Shown here one piece after another: positions 1-8,300 of a stretch of 64,000 nt of DNA (position 1 is its first letter; every line of letters starts with the position of its first letter). Source of the DNA: Crocinitomicaceae bacterium. Lineage in GTDB: Bacteria; Bacteroidota; Bacteroidia; Flavobacteriales_D; Crocinitomicaceae. The notes beneath the pieces were generated by a model that was not told where the DNA came from, did no database searches, and saw only the letters and a program-made list of their open reading frames with translations. The translations under genes and the position numbers were made by a program. The DNA lies in NCBI GenBank assembly GCA_022447665.1, contig JAKVAQ010000001.1, forward strand, positions 76,830 to 140,829, in the 5' to 3' direction.

Positions 1-59
1 TTCGACAGGCTCAATCACCATCTTATCAAAGTATAAGGTGACTGAGCTTGTCGTAGTCC
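1..59. repeat. Family A palindromic repeat, copy A1 (cut by window edge)
   Basis: Imperfect inverted repeat. The left arm reads TTCGACAGGCTCAATCACC and the right arm GGTGACTGAGCTTGTCGTAG, separated by a loop of about 17 bases. It belongs to the same family as the copies at 1203, 35879, 36231 and 36311. It marks the left side of the DUF559 island; more of it may lie outside the window. Confidence 0.75.
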
Positions 60-79
60 CGAATTAAGCGCATGGTGAA

Positions 80-171
80 CTTCCCCCTCCGGAAGGAAAA
101 GAAAGCACTGCTTTCGCTGACTGAGCGCCGTATGCTCAATACGGATCAAGCAAAAGATTGAGGGGGAGGAC
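80..171. repeat. Family B palindromic repeat, copy B1, with three hairpins in its apex
   Basis: The outer arms CTTCCCCCTC (80-89) and GAGGGGGAGG (160-169) can pair. Between them lie three back-to-back perfect hairpins: 101-115 (GAAAGC/GCTTTC), 115-127 (CGCT/AGCG) and 128-144 (CCGTAT/ATACGG). The last bases, read on the minus strand as GTCCTCCCCCT, begin directly after the stop codon of the DUF559 gene at 172-546, so this copy is also that gene's 3' untranslated region. Compact copies of the family lack the apical hairpins. Confidence 0.75.
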
Positions 172-546
172 CTATTTCGATTTTAACACAAAAACTGCAT
201 GTTCAATTTTGGTTATCACTTCATCCAATTGGTTTATCACTTCTCCTTCTTTGAATCTCAGAATTTTGTAGCCCAGTTTATTTAGATACTCCTGTCTATA
301 CGAATCATAACTAGGTTTATTAAAGTGTGAACTTCCATCGATTTCAATAATTAGCCGACATTCAAAAGAGAAAAAATCAACGATAAAATTTCCAATTGGT
401 CTTTGTCTTTTAAACTTTGCTCCAGATTGGCCCTTTGATAAAGCTGCTTTCCAAAGTAATTTTTCAGCTCTGCTAACAGACTCAAGTCTTAATTCTTTGG
501 AGTATTTCCTTAAATCTTTGTTATAGTTGTTATTGGAATATTTCAT
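172..546 (-). CDS. DUF559 domain protein, Vsr-like PD-(D/E)XK nuclease family
   Basis: The 124-residue product is almost entirely one DUF559 domain, a family related to very-short-patch-repair and restriction endonucleases. Family-typical pieces are SRAEKLLWK (25-33), FKRQRPIGNFIVDFF (45-59) and LIIEIDGSSH (65-74), then a C-terminal LGYKILRFKEGEV stretch. Candidate catalytic residues E28, D57, E68 and D70 are all kept. The CDS is framed exactly by inverted copies of repeat family B: the repeat ends GGGGGAGGAC immediately before ATG, where AGGAGG-like bases could act as ribosome binding site, and begins GTCCTCC immediately after TAG. No methylase or other restriction gene is adjacent, so a restriction role is not indicated. 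The cellular function is unknown; a role in repeat spread or repair is inference. Confidence 0.85.
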   Translation of the reverse strand: MKYSNNNYNKDLRKYSKELRLESVSRAEKLLWKAALSKGQSGAKFKRQRPIGNFIVDFFSFECRLIIEIDGSSHFNKPSYDSYRQEYLNKLGYKILRFKEGEVINQLDEVITKIEHAVFVLKSK

Positions 547-580
547 GTCCTCCCCCTGTTTCCCCCTCCAAAGGGGGATT
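547..580. repeat. Family B palindromic repeat, copy B2 (abuts DUF559 start codon)
   Basis: Compact copy reading GTCCTCCCCCTGTTTCCCCC, then TCCAAAGGGGGATT, on the plus strand. CCCCCTCCAAAGGGGG forms a hairpin. On the minus strand the copy ends GGGGGAGGAC directly against the ATG at 546-544. With copy B3 it makes an outward-facing inverted pair around about 100 bases in which I see no gene. Confidence 0.8.
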
Positions 581-677
581 AAATAATGCTGGTCAGATTA
601 ATGTTGCTGATGAACCTATCTTTTCTTTATTAGATAATTTTGTTCTTATGATTTGAGCACATAAGGTGCAAGATGCG

Positions 678-712
678 CTTCCCCCTTTGGAGGGGGACTG
701 AGGGGGAGGACC
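678..712. repeat. Family B palindromic repeat, copy B3
   Basis: Compact copy: CTTCCCCCTTTGGAGGGGGA followed by CTGAGGGGGAGGACC. It lies 8 bases beyond the stop codon of the second DUF559-like gene (720-1094), in the same relative orientation that copy B1 has to the first gene. It is the inverted partner of B2. Confidence 0.8.
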
Positions 713-719
713 TTTACTA

Positions 720-1094
720 TTACCCCAAAGGCCGAATCAAAACTCTCTTCTCGTTCAATTGCTTTAACCTGTAAACCTCATATTCAATATGCGCAAGCAC
801 AGCATAAACATTGGTTTGAATTTCACTTTCATGAAAGCGCAATACATTATATCCAGGCGTACTAAACTGCACCGGTTCAAATACTTTTGAAACCACCTTT
901 GAATTATACGCTCCTGAAGTAATCTCAATCATTAAGTTGATTTCATCTGCCAAGAACCTCGATACCAATGCAGATTTATTCTCAAAAGCCTTAAAATGCA
1001 CTCCAGCTCTGGCTCTCGACAATCCTGTACGCCATAAAAGACTATTAGTGTTTGGTGTAAACTTCTCAGTAATTTGGGTTAATATCTTTTTCAT
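720..1094 (-). CDS. Degenerate DUF559-like protein
   Basis: 124 residues, a diverged paralogue of the protein at 172-546. Matching landmarks are SLLWRTGLSRARAGVHFK (18-35, against AEKLLWKAALSKGQSGAKFK), LMIEI (54-58) and GYNVLRFHESEI near the C-terminus, followed by the same IEYEVYRLK-type end. The presumed active-site positions are mostly lost: the Glu before LLW is Asn17, the Asp of IVDFF is Ser45, and the Asp of EIDG is Thr59; only Glu57 remains. It is therefore probably not a nuclease any more. Repeat copy B3 follows its stop after 8 bases, but no copy precedes its start. The reading frame is intact, so it may still be expressed. The homology call rests on my own alignment. Confidence 0.6.
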   Translation of the reverse strand: MKKILTQITEKFTPNTNSLLWRTGLSRARAGVHFKAFENKSALVSRFLADEINLMIEITSGAYNSKVVSKVFEPVQFSTPGYNVLRFHESEIQTNVYAVLAHIEYEVYRLKQLNEKRVLIRPLG

Positions 1095-1202
1095 TTAAAT
1101 CTTATTTCTGATTCAAAATTGGCCCAAATACAAACGATTTTCTAATTGATATTCGCTATTCGATTTAGGTTTTGCGGAAAGTGCAAAAAGCCATCAAATA
1201 TG

Positions 1203-1287
1203 ACTTCGACAGGCTCAGCTACCAGCTTGCACAATGAAAGGACACTGAGGGATTGTCCCGAAAGACAATCGTCTCGAAGTGCCGAAG
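1203..1287. repeat. Family A palindromic repeat, copy A2 (rearranged right arm)
   Basis: The left arm ACTTCGACAGGCTCAGCTACC matches the family. The right arm begins GGACACTGAG and ends TCTCGAAGT but has been expanded by a perfect small hairpin, GATTGTC-CCGAAA-GACAATC. It sits between the DUF559-like gene and the 3' end of the anti-sigma gene, closing the repeat island on the right. Confidence 0.7.
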
Positions 1288-1300
1288 ATATATAAGACTG

Positions 1301-4300
1301 TTATGGCAAAGCAAATTTACCTCGGTATTCATGCACAATGTTACCTACCATGCTTTTCTGTTCATTATTCCTGTTAAGATAAGTTATTCTATATTCGAAA
1401 TCATCTTCTATTGACCAAGAACCATTAGGATCAGTTACAGTCGCGATTAATTCTCCATTTGAACCTATTAATTCCATTTTGAAGTCTTTAGGGTCTATAT
1501 TCCATTTCAACTCAAAAGGTTCATTCGACTCAAGATATTCGGGAACAATGACATCTTCTTTACCTGAAAAATTATCGTTTATATTATTTTCACCTACGAG
1601 GCATGGAAAAATCGCTGGCTTCACTTTTTCTCGAAATTCTTTCCGCCAATCATTTTCCTTCTTTCTTTGATTATTCGCTTGAGAAAGAGTAACATAGTCC
1701 ACATTTTCAGTCAAAGTTCTGACATTTGGAATTTCCTGACGAATAATCGACTTTACGGTCTCATCATCACTTAGAGCCAACTCCAATTCCCCATCATTTT
1801 TCTTCGTATTACACAATGAATAATAAATCTCGCTGCCTCGCCAAGCCATGACCAAAGTTTTATAATCATAATCGCCATTAATTTCATAGGTATAATTACC
1901 TGCAGGACCTTTATTGATTTTCAAATAACTAGTTAAATGAGTAGGCACCAAATAAAGATTTACACGATCATAGTCTCCTTCATCTTTTACTGTTGCCGAC
2001 CAATCTTTGTATCGAATTTCTTCTTTAACTCTCTCTACTGTATTTTTTACTCCATTAGCAACTCCTACTGCTATAGCACCAACACCGATTAGTGGTGCAG
2101 TAAGAATTCCTCCCACCATGCCAACAACATTATCACAATTAAACCAACCAGAAATATTGATTCTAGCCCGGTAAACTCTTGATGATCTCTCGCCTTGAAC
2201 ATTTTGCGTTGCAATATTACCTTCGCTAAAACCAGACCGGTCCACATTACCTTTAAAGTCTGATGCCGCGGCCAAATTTGTAAGTTGATTCATATTAGAT
2301 TTCGAGTCAAAATCTCTATCTAAACTATCCTGTTCTTTCCAAAAATTAGCTTGTTCCTCGGAAACCGAGTTAATAATCTCTTCTCTTCTTTTTTTATAAT
2401 ACTGCGTCAATTCTTTGCTGGCTTCATCTTCTAATTCCACCTGTCCCTCACCTCGAGCGCCAAATAAATAGAATTTTTCTTCCAAATCTCCTGCTCTTCG
2501 AGCAGCCATTGAATCCACGGTATGTAATGGAAGATTTAAATTATTGATGTACACATCTAAAACTCTTTGGTCACAAGATTCATGAATCCATTCCATTCTT
2601 TCTTCAAAAGCCTTGGTTGCTAAATTGGTTTCATTGAACTTTCTGTCCCAAATAGTTTTAACCGACGCTGGATTTATGAAATCCTTAGAATCATCTCGCC
2701 AAAAGGTAATTAATACACTATCTTCTACTGGAGAAAAGAAACGCACCTTTTTTCTCCCATTACCAAAGCCTCGATCTCCCTTGTAAGTTACCTGTCTTCT
2801 TTGGTAGGCATAGTTCAACTTTAATTGAGAAAAAGCAGATGTAAATTCAATCAAAAACTCATACTTACGCACTTCAGCATACTGTTCATTGTCTCGAGCT
2901 TCCCAATCCCAACCCTTGCCTTTTCTAACTTTCTTATCTATTCTCAAAAGTCTGCAACCTTCAGTAATATTCAAGTCTGAAAGGAATAAAGTAAGCATTC
3001 CTTCGTCTTCTATATTTGGAGTTGCAGGATTTGGTGCCCCATAGAGAAAATGGGCATTGGGTAGATCAGAATTCGTTCCTTGAATATAACATTCGAGTAT
3101 TGCTGTGTTGTTAATATTTGATCGCACCTTAAACCATACGGAATCGTTGGAGACTGTTTTTATTCGTTTTGAAGTCATATCAATATAAGGTTGATTCTCT
3201 GACTTGTTCATAATTGTTCCGAATCGACTTATATCATAGGAATTCATGGTACCTGTTGATACTCTTCCGTCAAGTTTTCTTCCAGAACGTGTCGTTGACC
3301 TATCTCTCTCAACAATCCTATTAGGCAGAACATTGGCGAAAGAATAACTCTCATAATTAACCCTTCGTGAAGTCATACCAGATCCATCAAAATCACCATT
3401 AGAATAAGCAATCAATGTATTCAAATCACTCTCATAATTTTGGTTAGAAAAGGAGTAATACATACTGTCTAAAAAATCTTTTTCAGAAAAACCCCATGCA
3501 TTCATACTTGGCTCATAGTTTGGCGGATAAAAATCCAGGGTTAAAATGTCCATAGGAATTAAGGGCTTTTCTAACGGTCGTGGATTGGTCCATAAAAGCT
3601 CATTATTCTCCGAGCGCTCGCCTCTAAAGAGTTCCATTCCAGACTTAATCTCGGCAGTAGGAATATCAACCACTATCTCACGTTTTAATGCGACTTCACC
3701 CCTACTATTCTTAGCTGTGAGATAAAACATACCCGCAGTTTGTAGTGGCACTCCATCCAAGGTTTTTGTATTTAATCCTGCATAAAGTATATCCTCCGTT
3801 TTAATGGCGGTTTGTAATATTACATCCACCTCCTTACTCGAAGTTTCAAAAGCGTCATCTGGTAGGTAGAGTACTAGCCCATCCTTTGATTCCAATACCG
3901 TATCGCGATCGGTACTCACTGTAAATATTTCTGTTTCTAAATAAGGATTTAGCTCATCTAAATCTTCTAATCCGCTAGTGGAACCAGAACTATTTGCAGA
4001 GGAATTATTATTCTCAGCAGTATTAAATTCTGTAGAACTTTGAACTTCTTTATCAGTGATCTGTGGACCTTCAATAAGACCTGTTCCGTCCTCTAATGAA
4101 TCTACCACAACTGTTTCCTCCTTATCGGCTTCGACCACATAATCATGAGTAGAAGTTGCTGGTTCTAGGTTAGCTTCAGTCAGTGGCTCCTTTTCATTTG
4201 CTGCAGTATTCAATACGGCAAAAATGGTTCCTCCAACTATAGCAGCGATACCTAGGCCAACTATCACTTTAGTCCACAATAATTTTGCCTTGTATTTTTT

Positions 4301-4492
4301 GTAGGATTTTTGTGCAGTAGTTGTTAATCCTATTCTTCTTATTCCCTCTGCTATTTGCGTTTGAATGTCCAGTTGAGATCGTAACTCAGGATTACTATTC
4401 AACTCTTTTTCAAACTCATTTTTATCTCCAGTGCTCATCGTTCCTAACAAGTAATTTTCTATTCGTTCTATTTGGGTTAATTCAATTCTCAT
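1301..4492 (-). CDS. Anti-sigma factor-like membrane protein with very large extracytoplasmic region
   Basis: 1063 residues. Residues 1-70 resemble the cytoplasmic N-terminus of Bacteroidota anti-sigma factors (RIENYLLGTMS, then an acidic helix). A single membrane segment lies at about 72-96 (VIVGLGIAAIVGGTIF). The remaining ~960 residues should be periplasmic. An acidic, Ser/Asn-rich linker is followed near residue 190 by a beta-rich module (FTVSTDRDTVLES, then LYLPDDAFE) of a kind seen in other Bacteroidota surface or signalling proteins. A second hydrophobic Gly/Ala-rich stretch near 786-815 (VVGMVGGILTAPLIGVGAIA) may be a second membrane segment or a buried hairpin. It starts 3 bases after the stop of the ECF sigma gene, so the two form an operon; it presumably holds the sigma factor inactive until an envelope signal arrives (inference). 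No enzyme motif seen. Confidence 0.7.
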   Translation of the reverse strand: MRIELTQIERIENYLLGTMSTGDKNEFEKELNSNPELRSQLDIQTQIAEGIRRIGLTTTAQKSYKKYKAKLLWTKVIVGLGIAAIVGGTIFAVLNTAANEKEPLTEANLEPATSTHDYVVEADKEETVVVDSLEDGTGLIEGPQITDKEVQSSTEFNTAENNNSSANSSGSTSGLEDLDELNPYLETEIFTVSTDRDTVLESKDGLVLYLPDDAFETSSKEVDVILQTAIKTEDILYAGLNTKTLDGVPLQTAGMFYLTAKNSRGEVALKREIVVDIPTAEIKSGMELFRGERSENNELLWTNPRPLEKPLIPMDILTLDFYPPNYEPSMNAWGFSEKDFLDSMYYSFSNQNYESDLNTLIAYSNGDFDGSGMTSRRVNYESYSFANVLPNRIVERDRSTTRSGRKLDGRVSTGTMNSYDISRFGTIMNKSENQPYIDMTSKRIKTVSNDSVWFKVRSNINNTAILECYIQGTNSDLPNAHFLYGAPNPATPNIEDEGMLTLFLSDLNITEGCRLLRIDKKVRKGKGWDWEARDNEQYAEVRKYEFLIEFTSAFSQLKLNYAYQRRQVTYKGDRGFGNGRKKVRFFSPVEDSVLITFWRDDSKDFINPASVKTIWDRKFNETNLATKAFEERMEWIHESCDQRVLDVYINNLNLPLHTVDSMAARRAGDLEEKFYLFGARGEGQVELEDEASKELTQYYKKRREEIINSVSEEQANFWKEQDSLDRDFDSKSNMNQLTNLAAASDFKGNVDRSGFSEGNIATQNVQGERSSRVYRARINISGWFNCDNVVGMVGGILTAPLIGVGAIAVGVANGVKNTVERVKEEIRYKDWSATVKDEGDYDRVNLYLVPTHLTSYLKINKGPAGNYTYEINGDYDYKTLVMAWRGSEIYYSLCNTKKNDGELELALSDDETVKSIIRQEIPNVRTLTENVDYVTLSQANNQRKKENDWRKEFREKVKPAIFPCLVGENNINDNFSGKEDVIVPEYLESNEPFELKWNIDPKDFKMELIGSNGELIATVTDPNGSWSIEDDFEYRITYLNRNNEQKSMVGNIVHEYRGKFALP

Positions 4493-4495
4493 GGC

Positions 4496-5053
4496 TTAAT
4501 CGTTTTCAGGTTTTGATTGATGTTCTAAAACAAGTTTTCGAGCGTTTTCCATGCATTTATATTTCTGCACTTTAGCCGATTGCACTGTTTTATAGCCAAA
4601 CCTTTTGGCGATTTTATCCATAGAGAGCGATTCGAAATAGAATAGCGTTAGGATGGATTTACATTTTTCTCCTATTTGATGAAGGATCTTCTCAACAATT
4701 TTGGATTGTTCTTCTTGTTGAATTTTTTCTTGAATGTTCTCTGAATCATCGATTGAAGAAAGTCCTTCTGCGGACTTTCCTTGCCTGCGTTTCTTTTTTC
4801 TCAATTCATTGTTCCAAAGAAGTTTGCTCGTTTTTACTAAAAAGCCTTCTGGTGATGTTCCGGGTTTTAATTCCTTGCTCGTAACCTTTCTATAAAATAA
4901 TACCAGTGCTTCTTGATAAATATCTAGCGCCTCTTCTTTAGAACCTGAGTTGATGCAGACATGCTTCTCAACCTTAGGGAAATATTTATACAGTTTAGTA
5001 AAGGCTTTTTCTACCTTTCCTTCGTGTAATAATTTTATTGTTTTGTCTTCCAT
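4496..5053 (-). CDS. RNA polymerase ECF-type sigma-70 factor
   Basis: 185 residues with the two-domain ECF layout. Region 2 is at about 18-92 (core-binding and -10 recognition, including EALDIYQEALVLFYRKV) and region 4 at about 120-173 with a helix-turn-helix (SMDKIAKRFGYKTVQSAKVQ). The linker is acidic and Gln-rich. It is the first gene of a two-gene operon with the membrane anti-sigma protein, 3 bases downstream. The usual ECF start and region-4 sequences are intact, so it should be functional. The regulon cannot be read from the window. Repeats B4 and B5 lie upstream of its start. Confidence 0.9.
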   Translation of the reverse strand: MEDKTIKLLHEGKVEKAFTKLYKYFPKVEKHVCINSGSKEEALDIYQEALVLFYRKVTSKELKPGTSPEGFLVKTSKLLWNNELRKKKRRQGKSAEGLSSIDDSENIQEKIQQEEQSKIVEKILHQIGEKCKSILTLFYFESLSMDKIAKRFGYKTVQSAKVQKYKCMENARKLVLEHQSKPEND

Positions 5054-5145
5054 GATCTCTTCATCTTTCCCTAAGATGTAACGAGATTGAAAAGGTAACC
5101 TTTTTTACGCAAGATTTTAGAAATAGATGAAAGAAGATAGACTGG

Positions 5146-5208
5146 ATCCTCCCCCTAGCCCCCTCCATGCTCCTACGCTGAAGCTTCAGCGCAAGCGTAA
5201 GGGGGAAT
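5146..5208. repeat. Family B palindromic repeat, copy B4, with nested palindrome
   Basis: Starts ATCCTCCCCCTAGCCCCCTCC and ends AAGGGGGAATAG. The apex carries a 16-base perfect palindrome (CGCTGAAGCTTCAGCG) inside a longer stem (ACGC...GCGT). It forms an outward-facing pair with B5, spaced about 97 bases, like B2/B3. The gap 5054-5352 between the sigma gene and the macroglobulin gene holds only these two repeats; I see no credible gene in it. Confidence 0.75.
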
Positions 5209-5305
5209 AGATTGTGCAATTCTCTTTGATTATTTATTGAATCAATACTCTTTTTCCTAAGCATTCAATTGATGAGTGGATTCATTCATGCCAGACCAAG
5301 GTCTA

Positions 5306-5339
5306 CTTCCCCCTCTGGAGGGGGGTTGAGGGGGAGGAC
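5306..5339. repeat. Family B palindromic repeat, copy B5
   Basis: Compact copy: CTTCCCCCTCTGGAGGGGGG followed by TTGAGGGGGAGGAC. It lies 13 bases beyond the stop codon of the alpha-2-macroglobulin gene and could form a strong hairpin in its 3' untranslated region. No nuclease gene accompanies this pair. Confidence 0.8.
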
Positions 5340-5352
5340 AAGATTAAAATCG

Positions 5353-8300
5353 CTACTCCACAATTACTCTAATACCCTTACTATGCGAAGTGAATTCCGG
5401 TGCATACATACATTGAACTGTTGTAATTCCGTTTGAGAAATCACCTACGTGAGATACACGTAAATCATATTCAAAGACATAAACTCCCTTAGGAACAAAG
5501 TCAAAGAAGAAATGTGTTGCCGCGTCCTTCGTAGCTTGATAATATCCTAGACCATCTTGATATCTGTATCTCGATAATACTGTAGTAGGTTCAAAACCAG
5601 CTCCGCGCATATCTTTCATATGCACGTATTCCAAATTTCGATCGGTATTCAGTTCAATTCTCACGCGTAACTTATCACCAACATGTACAACATTGTTGTC
5701 ATTAACTGGTTTTAGCTTTTCCCCTTCAGGCGTAACCTCAACCAAATAGAGTTTCTTATTTAATTTGAGATTGGTTTCTGCAAACGTAATCTTATCCAAA
5801 TCCTCGAAGTATTGCCAGTAAGCTGCTCCCCAGGCAACACCAGTATTTGACTTTGTAACTGTGATATTCCCCATTTTCGGTACCACAGCAGAACCTTCCC
5901 AGTGCGTTTTGAAATACCCCGTGCCTGCCTCTGATTTCACTTCGTATGGGTTTTCAGACTCTTCTTGCACGTACTTTATTTCTTTTCCTCCTAAAGAAAT
6001 TTGCACCAGCTCATCGCTCGCTAAAAGATCCGTTCCTTTTAATAGTAAGGCGTAAACTGCTTCGGTAGTTTGTTTGGTTGTTTTCCAGTGGGTGGTTTGT
6101 TTCTCTTTTAATAACCAAATCTTAAGTCCTTCAACTGATTCCTGGTCATTGGTTACCTCATCAAACATCTCAATCATTAGTGCTTGAGTCTCAATTGGAG
6201 CTTCATACCAGTAATAACCTACATAATAGTCTTTCCAGTACATGCCAAATTCTTCTTTATGAATCGATCTATCTTTCAACGACTTCACAATATCTGTTGC
6301 CAAGTCTTTCATTTCGAATCTATGTGCAGCAAGAGCAATCATACCCTCTGCATAAATGTTGAAGTTTAGCCAGTACTTTTTCGCTTGACCTTTGAAATAA
6401 TCTACCGCCTCAGCTTCTTTTTTGTTCATTCCAATTTCAGGGAAATAAGAACGAGCGTATAAGTATTGAATTTGTGTATATCCAATGTGCTGATCTTCAG
6501 GACTTGATGCATAACGCATGATCCAATTATAATCACTTAAAAGCTCCCCATCCAAATAACGAACACCTTTCTTAACGCAATTCCAAATCTTACGCTTCTC
6601 TTTTACATCTTTAATTCCTAGATGATCAAGATGACCCATTCCAGTAATGATATGTTGAGTAATGTATCTGCTCTCTTTCATTCCAGGGAACCATGGCCAA
6701 CCACCATTCGCAGATTGCGCCTTAATTACTTTTCCTAACGCCTTGTCCATCTCTCTCGACATTCTTTCCATATCTAATAGAATTGAGAGATTACGTTTGG
6801 TTTGTTCTTCGCTCTTAGCATTCAATACCCAAGGAGTTTCTTCAAGCATTACTGCTTTTAACTCTTGATTCTTTTGAAGATTTGATAAGAACGCTTCCGG
6901 TGAATTTTGACCCCAATCTTCAATTACTTTCTTAATCTTAGGATTTGAATTCATGATGTGTGCCGCAATCGTATTTGAATAAAATCGCGTAAACGTTTGC
7001 TCTGCACATTCATGTGGGTATTCCATCATGTATGGCATGGCTTGTAAAGCATACCATGCTGGATTTGAAGTAAATTCTAAGGTGTATCTGTGATGACGTA
7101 ATGTATTACTCTTTCCAGAATTTACGAGTTTTTCAAAGGTAAACTCCTTGCTTTCCTTACCTCTAATTGGTAGTGGTAACGACTCTGTGACCAACATTCT
7201 ATTGCTCAGAATTGGAAGTACGTTCTCTTCCCCATCGGTATGTTTACCTCCGCTCGCCACAATCTTGTACTTCACCGCAGAAACCATGTATGGTATATCT
7301 AACTCCCAAGAAACCGTGGTTGATTTCCCTTTCTCAGCCGAGAATGTTTTTTGCGCATCTTTTAATTTGAACTTTGCATCAATAGGCTCTTCGGTAAACG
7401 GGTCAATCAAGAATAACTGCGCATTACCATTTAGGTCTCCTTCAGAGATATTAGAGATTTTTGTAGATACCGTAATCTTATCACCTTCTCTAAAGAACCT
7501 TGGTACATTTGGTACTACCATTAATTCTTTTTGCGTTACCACTTGCTCAGAAATAGTTCCAATCTTTAGGTCTTTTGTATGTGCCAGCCCTAAGAATTGC
7601 CATTTTGTTAATGACTCAGGAATAGTAAATTTCACCTTTACATTACCGTCTGCATCTGTCGTTAATTGAGGATAGAAAAATGCTGTTTCATTAAAGTTAG
7701 TTCTTGCTTCAATATTCGAAAGATCCACCGCATTGCCTTGCTGGTTAGTTGATACATTTCCTCCAAGCACAGCAGTATTATCAGTTCTGCTGTTACTCTG
7801 TTCTTCCATGATCTCACTGGCAGGTGCATCCTCCGAAGCTTCCATATCCATATCGTAAAGAACTGATGAATCTGAACCGAAAATACTATTCGTGCTTTTT
7901 GCTGCGTCCTTGTTCTTTCTTCCTTTAGAACCACTTCCTGTAACAGCAACTGTTTCCAGCACATCTCCTTCTCCTCCATAATCATCGTACTCATAATTAT
8001 AGCTGCGGTACCAGTAATTAGGACCATAGTAATACGTTGAATATCCGTGATAATTCAGCGTTGGGAAATAACGGTACGGATAACTCGCACCCGAATTCCA
8101 ATAATAGGTGTTATTGTACGCGTATGATAAGCCAAGCCCTGTAGGATATTGCCATGCTCTTCTTGCATAATGAGAAGCATAAATACTCATGTAAAATTGG
8201 TTAGGAGTATATAACGCATCCAGACTTTGGTCATATAGCGTAGCAAGTAACTCAGCCTGCTCTTTACCATCTTTCGCATTTCGAATACTAATAATCCACT

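Noticed and set aside
80-712. Classical insertion sequence with terminal inverted repeats
   Set aside because: No transposase fold in the encoded proteins and no obvious target-site duplication; the inverted repeats are members of a separate dispersed family. Kept as a repeat-nuclease cassette instead.
5061-5264. 67-codon minus-strand reading frame upstream of the sigma gene
   Set aside because: It runs through repeat copy B4, has no family likeness, and is explained by the repeat.
7662-8027. 121-codon minus-strand reading frame inside the macroglobulin gene
   Set aside because: Alternate frame of the low-complexity Tyr-rich segment and its neighbours; composition is that of a frame-shifted coding sequence (many Met, Glu, Ile, Arg).
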